From a bacterium (lineage in GTDB: Bacteria; Desulfobacterota; Anaeroferrophillalia; Anaeroferrophillales; Tharpellaceae): a stretch of DNA of 6,741 bases. The position numbers and the translations under genes were made by a program. Shown in pieces: positions 1 to 5,282 of the stretch. A model generated the notes under the pieces. The model searched no databases, had not been told where the DNA came from, and worked only from the letters and a program-made list of their open reading frames with translations. The number at the start of each line of letters is the position of its first letter. Position 1 is the stretch's first letter. The DNA is taken from the NCBI GenBank assembly GCA_029935295.1, contig JAOZKP010000011.1:1-6741 (forward strand). Direction: 5' to 3'.

Positions 1-96
1 GCACATATTTTTTCTCGTTCCGTACGAGCTCACAGACTATAACGCAAAGCCTAGTAGGATCGTACCAGCAGAGCGGGTAGCTTAATATGATTAATT

Positions 97-104
97 AAGG
101 AGGG
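97..104 (+). promoter_or_regulatory. Shine-Dalgarno of the C25 peptidase gene
   Basis: AAGGAGGG lies 4 bases before the ATG at 109. It is a near-perfect anti-16S match with a short spacer, and it decides the start. The next in-frame Met codon, at 139, has only a weak A/G-rich stretch before it. The rest of the 1-108 leader shows no convincing promoter. Confidence 0.85.
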
Positions 105-108
105 AATT

Positions 109-3100
109 ATGAAGATTTTTGCTGAACGTGTAAAAAGAATGGTGGCGCGTAGAACCGCTTTGGTAAGCTCATTGTTTATGTGTCAGGTGTTGTTTTTTGC
201 GACATCTTTACTCATGGTTTCTGTACTCAACGTGAAGACAGTCATGGCTGCCGATATCATTGCCGGCGAAGTAGCGGGACAGGCAGATGTTGTGGCTCTG
301 GATACGGATGGTCTTAAAGAAACCATCATCGATGTTCATGTCAAAAATATCCATTTGGAAACCATCGAGGCAAACGGTGAGTCTTTTCAGCTTTTGAAGA
401 TTTCAGGGTACAAGTTTTTTTCCGCAGTTGGAAAACCTAAATTACCTGCCATCAGAAAAACGATTGCTGTACCTGAAAATATTGTTTCTGTGAAAGCAGT
501 GGTTATCGAGTCCTCCTTTACAACTCATCCCGGTTATCGGATGTATCCGATGCAAAAACCGCAAAAAGACGGGGAGGAAACCTTGGCGTTTGTCATCGAC
601 GAAATGGTTTATTCGCAGGACAGTTATTATCCGGAGGATATTGTTGAAGTCGGAAACCTGGCCACCTGGCGGGATCTTCATATTGTAACCCTTGCTATTG
701 CCCCAGTGCAGTATAATCCTGTCACAAGTGTTCTCAAGGTTTATGATCATTTGAAAGTGAAGCTTGAATACACAGTTGCTGAACCCCTTTCGGGAACAAC
801 TGATAGTAAGTCAAAGGTAATCGAGCCAAAATTTGACCGTATGTATCGTGAACAAATCCTCAATTATGATTCCCTTGATTTTATCGTTGGTGAACCTGAT
901 TACGAATCCATGCGTGATGAAGGGGAAATATTAGAGGCGAGCAGTGACATCGTTGATGGTGAGCGTGACGGCATTCCCAATGATACCTCGATAAAATATC
1001 TCTCGATCAGGCATAGGGATTGCTCCGAGTATTCAACGTTGAAGCCTTTACTTGACTGGCACAGGCAGTGTGGACTGCCTTGTACATCAATTGCTCTGAG
1101 TGGAACCCAAACTCCTGAAAGCATTAAAGATACGATTTCAAACTACTACAACAAGTATCCGGAGTTGGAATTTGTTTTGCTGGTGGGGGATATTACCTGC
1201 CTCCCCTGGCATCCTAATTGGGGAGGGGAAGAGGATGATGAATTGCCCGGTGATCATTGGTTTGCCTGCCTGACCGGTGGGGACAACCCCGATTTATGGC
1301 CCGAGGTAGCCGTAGGAAGGCTACCTGTGACAGATAATGCTGAGCTTGCCGAAGTTGTTGATAAAATTCTGGCTTATTCCAAAAATGCCCCCTCAGGCGG
1401 CTGGGTTAACAATGCTCTTCTGGTTGCCCACAAAGAGGCAGCCCCGGGAAAATATCAGGGATGCAAAGAAGAGATACGTACTGCGACCTACAGCGATTCC
1501 TTCAACTTTCAAACCGCCTATGGCGCGTCAATTGCCGCCGGTGGTGACGGGGCCACCAATGATGATCTCAGCGGAGCCATAAATGATGGTGTCGGGATCG
1601 TCAATTATCGGGGACATGGTGCTTATGGTTTTCCCTCGGATCGACCTTGGGGAACGTTCTGGGGAGCACAAGCCGGTGCAAATAATCCCGCACCCTGGAA
1701 TACGGCCGGGGAAGAGTATTGGACCACGGATGCCCTGAACCTTGCCAACGGCAGCAGAACTCCCGTAGTCTTCAGCATTTCCTGCATGAATAATGCTCTG
1801 GACAATCCCAGTAACGACTGTCTTGGCGAAGCCTTTGTTATGCAGGATGAAGGCGCGGTAGCCTTTTTAGGTGCCAGCCGACCATCCTACACAACGCCAA
1901 ATCATGACTTTGATAAAAATCTTTTTGATGCTCTTGGTAATGAAGATATACACGAAATCGGTTGGGTGCTTAATGATGCCAATGCCGAGCTCCTTGCTGA
2001 TTACGGTGCCGGAAGTACCTACATGGATAATCTCAAAATCTACCTCTGGCTCGGTGATCCAGCTATGAAGGTATGGACACAAGGGCCTTTCAACTTTCAG
2101 TCGGTCACCTATCCATCAGACGTGAGTACCGGCAAAATGACTGTAACGGTTGGATTCTGGATTTTAATTCCTAATCAACCGCCAAGATTCATCGCCACTC
2201 CAGGTGCTTTGGTGACCATCGACGGTTGTGGTGTATATACTTCCAAGAAAACAGATTCTGCTGGCGAAGCAAAGTTTTATTTTGTTCCCGATAATTCGGG
2301 AACTATGAATGTGACGGTCAACAAGACAAATTACCTGCCCCATGAAGGTGTAGTTGATATTGTTCCCCTTGAGGATGCCATTACCAATATATCTTTTTCC
2401 CCTTTCTCACCAGAATCGTTATATTTTGACGAAAAAGTGTATGCTACGTTTGACTACACTACCACCGACCCTGGGGGGATCCAGATTTTTGTCAGGCCTT
2501 ACACCGACGGAGCGCGGACCCCTAACTATGGTGCTCATGGCTCTGGCTTGTGGCCTTATCCAAGCGGCAGCGGTAGCGGTTGGTTTACGATAACCTCCGG
2601 TGATACCGCCATTGATCAGATCCAATTCACCATATGGAACCATGACCAGAGTGAGCTGCTGCTGGAACTTTTTGCTCCAGTGGATTTTACCTATGGGTAT
2701 TCAGTACATAACTTCAGCATTGATCCTCCTTCTCCGGAAACGCTGAAGTGGAATGATCATGTTAATGTCTCTTTTGATTATTTTTCTTATGAAGATGATG
2801 TTCGCATCTTTGTCCGCCCCTATACAAAGGGCTCTTCCAGTCCTAGTTATACTGCTCATGGATCGCCATTGTATCCCAAGGGCCGGGGAAGTGGGGAGGG
2901 CTATTTCACTATTACTTCAGGTGAAACAGATGTCGATGCACTGAAGGTTACCTTAACGAACTCAGTGTCTAATGTTCTTTTTGAGACCTTCATACCGGTA
3001 TCCTACCATTTTGAGGGTTATCCGGAAATAGAGGTTTCGCCCTCGTTTTTCGATATCCAATTGCCGGTTGGTGCTTCCGGAGTCAGAACGTTGCATATAG

Positions 3101-4935
3101 ATAATAATGGTTTTGCTCCTCTAGCTTATGGTATCAGAGACCGCCGGGTTACCGGCGCTGTGAATGGAGATCTGTCTGCCGGCGATGCGCCAACAGATAT
3201 TGGCGCATTGGTAACCAGCTCAGCCCCTGTGACCAGAGATGGGCTGCCAGATGGGGGTGATACCGATCCATCGGATGGCTTGTCCCTGCCTGATACTAGA
3301 TCAACGGATGGAGATTTTGACGGAGGGTCTCTGCAGGATTTAACCGGTGTTACCATCGCTTATGATCTGACTCACAATGAACGAAATCCGGCCGAATTAG
3401 AGTTAATAAAGAATGATCTTCTCGCAAGGGGTGCTACTATTGTCTACATAGAAGCTGGACCTATTACCGAATCACTACTAGCTCCCTATGATATTCTTTG
3501 GATTAATGAGGATTGGCTTGAAACTGTTCCCTGGTTAGCTGCTGAACAGGCAGCGGTAAAGGCTTTTGTTGTGAGTGGTAAGGGCTTGTTTCTTTATGGT
3601 GATGAACCTGGTGCGGCGGCAGTTCTTGCCGAACTTTTCGGTATTACCTTTGCCGCTGCAGGTGCTAGTGGCTATACATCAAATATTAGTTCTCATGCCA
3701 TTACCCAAGAGGTTTCCGGACTCTACCTCATAAATCCTGAAACAAGCCTGGCTGTTTCTCCTCCAGCTACAACAATCGTGTATGATTTAGCAGGTGCTCC
3801 GAGCATCGCCTGTGTAGAGCCCGGTGATGGCCGGGTGGTTGTCATGGCTGATGATTATTTGTGGGGTCCGTATATGGAGTACGCAGATAACCGGCTCATG
3901 GGAAACCAGGCATTCGACTGGCTGATTCCCACTGATGCTTCCTGGCTCACGGAAAGTCCCAATGCGGGCCTGCTTTCCAGTGGTTTGGCCGGCGACGATG
4001 TTCTCATAAATTTTGATGCCTCAGGATTGGTAGCGGGCGATTACTTTGCTGAAGTATGCATTGCCAATAATGATCAGGATGAAGCTCCAACTATCGTAAC
4101 GGTGCATTTGACTGTTAATCGTCCTCCCGGAGTGGATTTTAACAGTGACGGTACCCACGACATTGCCCTGTTTAATCCGGATAATCACAAATGGTATATC
4201 AAGGATCAATCAACGTTCACCTATGGAACCTCTGACTGCCTGCCGATTCCCGGCGACTATGATGGCGACGGGATCACTGATCTGGCGGTCGTTGACCTGA
4301 CCCGCCCGGATGGTCGGGCCAAGTGGTATCTGGACGGCATCGGGGTATTTATTTACGGTCTCCAGGAGTGGATCCCGGTGCCGGGTGATTATGATGGTGA
4401 TGGCATCACCGATACCGCTCTTTTTGATCCAGTCAGTGGCAAATGGTATGTCAGGGATCAATTTGTGACCACCTACGGCGCCGGTGGCATCCCGGTGCCT
4501 GGTGATTATAATGGTGATGGCAAAACTGACATTGCCGTTTTCTATCCGGCAATCAACAAGTGGTACATCAAGGATATCGGTACCTACACCTACGGCATGG
4601 CCGACTGCATTCCGGTTCCGGCTGATTATAACGGTGACGGAGTCACTGACCTTGCAGTCATCGACACCTCCCGGCCGGACGGCATGGCCAAATGGTATAT
4701 CCGCAACCAGGCAGTGTTTATCTACGGGGCGGTGGCCGATACCATCCCGGTGCCAGGAGACTACGACGGCGACGGTCGGGCCGATCCCTGCCTCTTCTAT
4801 CAAAACAACGGCAAGTGGTACTGCCGCAACATTGGTATCTGGACCTACGGCAATGGCAGCATGATTCCTTTAGCCGACAACCTGGCCACCCGCTATGCCA
4901 TAAGTCAGGCAGCGGGGGGAAGTGCAGTCTGGTAA
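109..4935 (+). CDS. Gingipain-like C25 cysteine peptidase, secreted, multidomain
   Basis: This is a secreted endopeptidase of the gingipain clan, 1608 residues, complete. A long signal peptide has Arg/Lys near the N-terminus, a hydrophobic stretch at about 17-40 and probable cleavage VMA|AD after residue 47. Residues about 73-222 look like the C25 propeptide (G-x-P-x-LP start, YYPEDIVEV, ynP-type end), followed by a linker. The peptidase domain is about 295-656: LLVGD at 357-361, DHWFACLTGGD at 382-392, VAVGRLPV at 400-407, catalytic His503 in RGHG, catalytic Cys559 in SISCMNN, GASRPSY, and closing LGDPAMKVW. After it come an Ig-like module (about 657-755), two tandem modules (758-864, 866-971), a split Ig-like domain (about 972-1009 plus 1275-1336) holding a GATase-like insert, and six FG-GAP-like repeats (1343-1589). 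The family assignment rests on these motifs and is strong. The natural substrate cannot be read from the sequence. No type IX secretion C-terminal domain, PEP-CTERM or LPXTG signal is seen; the protein ends GGSAVW. Confidence 0.92.
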   Translation: MKIFAERVKRMVARRTALVSSLFMCQVLFFATSLLMVSVLNVKTVMAADIIAGEVAGQADVVALDTDGLKETIIDVHVKNIHLETIEANGESFQLLKISGYKFFSAVGKPKLPAIRKTIAVPENIVSVKAVVIESSFTTHPGYRMYPMQKPQKDGEETLAFVIDEMVYSQDSYYPEDIVEVGNLATWRDLHIVTLAIAPVQYNPVTSVLKVYDHLKVKLEYTVAEPLSGTTDSKSKVIEPKFDRMYREQILNYDSLDFIVGEPDYESMRDEGEILEASSDIVDGERDGIPNDTSIKYLSIRHRDCSEYSTLKPLLDWHRQCGLPCTSIALSGTQTPESIKDTISNYYNKYPELEFVLLVGDITCLPWHPNWGGEEDDELPGDHWFACLTGGDNPDLWPEVAVGRLPVTDNAELAEVVDKILAYSKNAPSGGWVNNALLVAHKEAAPGKYQGCKEEIRTATYSDSFNFQTAYGASIAAGGDGATNDDLSGAINDGVGIVNYRGHGAYGFPSDRPWGTFWGAQAGANNPAPWNTAGEEYWTTDALNLANGSRTPVVFSISCMNNALDNPSNDCLGEAFVMQDEGAVAFLGASRPSYTTPNHDFDKNLFDALGNEDIHEIGWVLNDANAELLADYGAGSTYMDNLKIYLWLGDPAMKVWTQGPFNFQSVTYPSDVSTGKMTVTVGFWILIPNQPPRFIATPGALVTIDGCGVYTSKKTDSAGEAKFYFVPDNSGTMNVTVNKTNYLPHEGVVDIVPLEDAITNISFSPFSPESLYFDEKVYATFDYTTTDPGGIQIFVRPYTDGARTPNYGAHGSGLWPYPSGSGSGWFTITSGDTAIDQIQFTIWNHDQSELLLELFAPVDFTYGYSVHNFSIDPPSPETLKWNDHVNVSFDYFSYEDDVRIFVRPYTKGSSSPSYTAHGSPLYPKGRGSGEGYFTITSGETDVDALKVTLTNSVSNVLFETFIPVSYHFEGYPEIEVSPSFFDIQLPVGASGVRTLHIDNNGFAPLAYGIRDRRVTGAVNGDLSAGDAPTDIGALVTSSAPVTRDGLPDGGDTDPSDGLSLPDTRSTDGDFDGGSLQDLTGVTIAYDLTHNERNPAELELIKNDLLARGATIVYIEAGPITESLLAPYDILWINEDWLETVPWLAAEQAAVKAFVVSGKGLFLYGDEPGAAAVLAELFGITFAAAGASGYTSNISSHAITQEVSGLYLINPETSLAVSPPATTIVYDLAGAPSIACVEPGDGRVVVMADDYLWGPYMEYADNRLMGNQAFDWLIPTDASWLTESPNAGLLSSGLAGDDVLINFDASGLVAGDYFAEVCIANNDQDEAPTIVTVHLTVNRPPGVDFNSDGTHDIALFNPDNHKWYIKDQSTFTYGTSDCLPIPGDYDGDGITDLAVVDLTRPDGRAKWYLDGIGVFIYGLQEWIPVPGDYDGDGITDTALFDPVSGKWYVRDQFVTTYGAGGIPVPGDYNGDGKTDIAVFYPAINKWYIKDIGTYTYGMADCIPVPADYNGDGVTDLAVIDTSRPDGMAKWYIRNQAVFIYGAVADTIPVPGDYDGDGRADPCLFYQNNGKWYCRNIGIWTYGNGSMIPLADNLATRYAISQAAGGSAVW
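2380..3021 (+). repeat. Two tandem ~107-residue beta-rich modules in the peptidase
   Basis: Residues 758-864 and 866-971 are diverged copies of one module. Both show SPE-x-L near the start, then FDY, IFVRPYT-x-G, P-x-Y-x-AHGS, GSG-x-G-x-FTITSG, a D-containing strand and a closing PV...GY. The copies agree through the central IFVRPYT and FTITSG blocks and differ most in the first 40 residues. The alternating hydrophobic pattern suggests an Ig-like or jelly-roll beta sandwich, probably a spacer or binding unit between the catalytic domain and the C-terminal part. I do not recognise a named family for it. Confidence 0.8.
3022..4116 (+). other. Ig-like domain split by a GATase-like domain (inside the peptidase)
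   Basis: Residues 972-1009 (EIEVSPSFFDIQLPVGAS, then TLHIDNNGFAPLAYGI) read as the first strands of the common bacterial 'ISVSP...L.I.N.G..PL.W.I' Ig-like domain. The expected continuation (WL...SP..G.L...FDASGL..G.Y...V.I.NND) appears only at 1275-1336. Between them lie an Asp/Ser/Gly-rich linker (about 1010-1078) and an alpha/beta domain at 1080-1273 (nucleotides 3346-3927). That domain has the pattern of class I glutamine-amidotransferase-like folds: GVTIAYDLTHNE, a YDILWINEDW strand, FVVSGKGLFLYGDEPG, FGITF, and GDGRVVVMADD followed by DNRLMGNQAFDWL. The nucleophile-elbow region (1159-1168) has no Cys, so it is probably a structural or binding domain. The fold call is by pattern only. Confidence 0.72.
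4135..4875 (+). repeat. Six FG-GAP/VCBS-like repeats with Ca-loop motifs
   Basis: Residues 1343-1589 contain six repeats of 39-45 residues. Each opens with an Asp-rich loop of the D-x-[DN]-x-DG-x-x-D type (for example DYDGDGITD), followed by an A/L-F strand, KWY and a YG turn, and ending IPVPGD. The opening Asp residues are 1343, 1383, 1427, 1466, 1506 and 1551, and a degenerate seventh start lies at Asp1590. Such loops bind calcium in integrin-type FG-GAP propellers. Repeats 2 and 5 are longer and share an RPDG-x-AKWY insert. The likely role is surface binding or a propeller-like fold; partner unknown. Confidence 0.85.
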
Positions 4936-5008
4936 AAGGTTGCCAGTGTAAAGCTTGAGAAAAATGTTATCAGGTAACACTTAAGATGTTCAGCTAAAGC
5001 CAAAAAAG

Positions 5009-5040
5009 AAAAGCCCGGCGGTAAAACGTCGGGCTTTTTT
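5009..5040 (+). terminator. Intrinsic terminator after the peptidase gene
   Basis: GCCCGGCG (5013-5020) pairs with CGTCGGGC (5027-5034) around the loop GTAAAA, with one G.U pair. The stem extends by four A-T pairs (5009-5012 with 5035-5038) and is followed by a run of six T (5035-5040). The A-rich left flank (5002-5012) gives a T-rich tail on the other strand, so it could also work in reverse. It separates the two genes into different transcription units. Confidence 0.92.
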
Positions 5041-5157
5041 CGTGGGCGGTTACGGATGTTACGCAGGAGATATCTTTTACGGGATACCCGACTAAGTTGC
5101 TATATTATTCCTTACGTATAAATCACAAAATAGGTGTTGATTTGAACCATGGCTTGT

Positions 5158-5181
5158 GTTTATATAGATATCTATATAAAC
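5158..5181. promoter_or_regulatory. Perfect 24-base palindrome upstream of the RCC1 gene
   Basis: The half-site GTTTATATAGAT is followed directly by its exact reverse complement, with the centre between 5169 and 5170. It could be an operator for a dimeric regulator or an RNA hairpin in the leader. It lies 101 bases before the RCC1 start codon. AT-richness makes chance pairing easier, but 12 of 12 matching pairs is striking. Function is inferred from position only. Confidence 0.5.
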
Positions 5182-5267
5182 TTATTGTGAAAGCCACGGG
5201 GCTGTTTTGAAAAATTAGAGTTTTCACCCTGAATGAGGTCGTCGTTGATAGATTTTGCAATCATTAT

Positions 5268-5274
5268 AGGAGGG
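5268..5274 (+). promoter_or_regulatory. Shine-Dalgarno of the RCC1-repeat gene
   Basis: AGGAGGG ends 8 bases before the ATG at 5283, an ideal spacing. It fixes the start, and a signal peptide follows directly. Confidence 0.88.
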
Positions 5275-5282
5275 TAAACCAC

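Larger units (their letters stand above)
4936..5282. other. Intergenic region, 347 bases, no gene seen
   Basis: No plausible coding sequence is present. In order it holds a small hairpin (TGTTA 4965-4969 with TAACA 4975-4979), the terminator at 5009-5040, an AT-rich stretch, a 24-base palindrome at 5158-5181, short hairpins at 5192-5203 and 5208-5226, and the ribosome binding site of the next gene. I could not find a convincing -35/-10 pair. The promoter of the RCC1 gene presumably lies between 5041 and about 5240. Confidence 0.7.

Noticed and set aside
38..43. TATAAC as a -10 box for the peptidase gene
   Set aside because: The hexamer 17 bases upstream (TCGTTC, 15-20) is a poor -35 match, two of six, so no promoter is called.
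139..141. Alternative start at Met11 of the peptidase
   Set aside because: It would shorten the signal peptide to a more usual length, but it lacks a proper Shine-Dalgarno, whereas the ATG at 109 follows AAGGAGGG.
4210..4803. 197-codon antisense open frame
   Set aside because: It lies opposite the FG-GAP-like repeats and mirrors their periodicity, with no ribosome binding site. The sense frame has clear family motifs.
4965..4979. Hairpin TGTTA/TAACA as a first terminator
   Set aside because: The stem has only five pairs, is AT-rich and has no T run after it. The terminator at 5009-5040 is far stronger.
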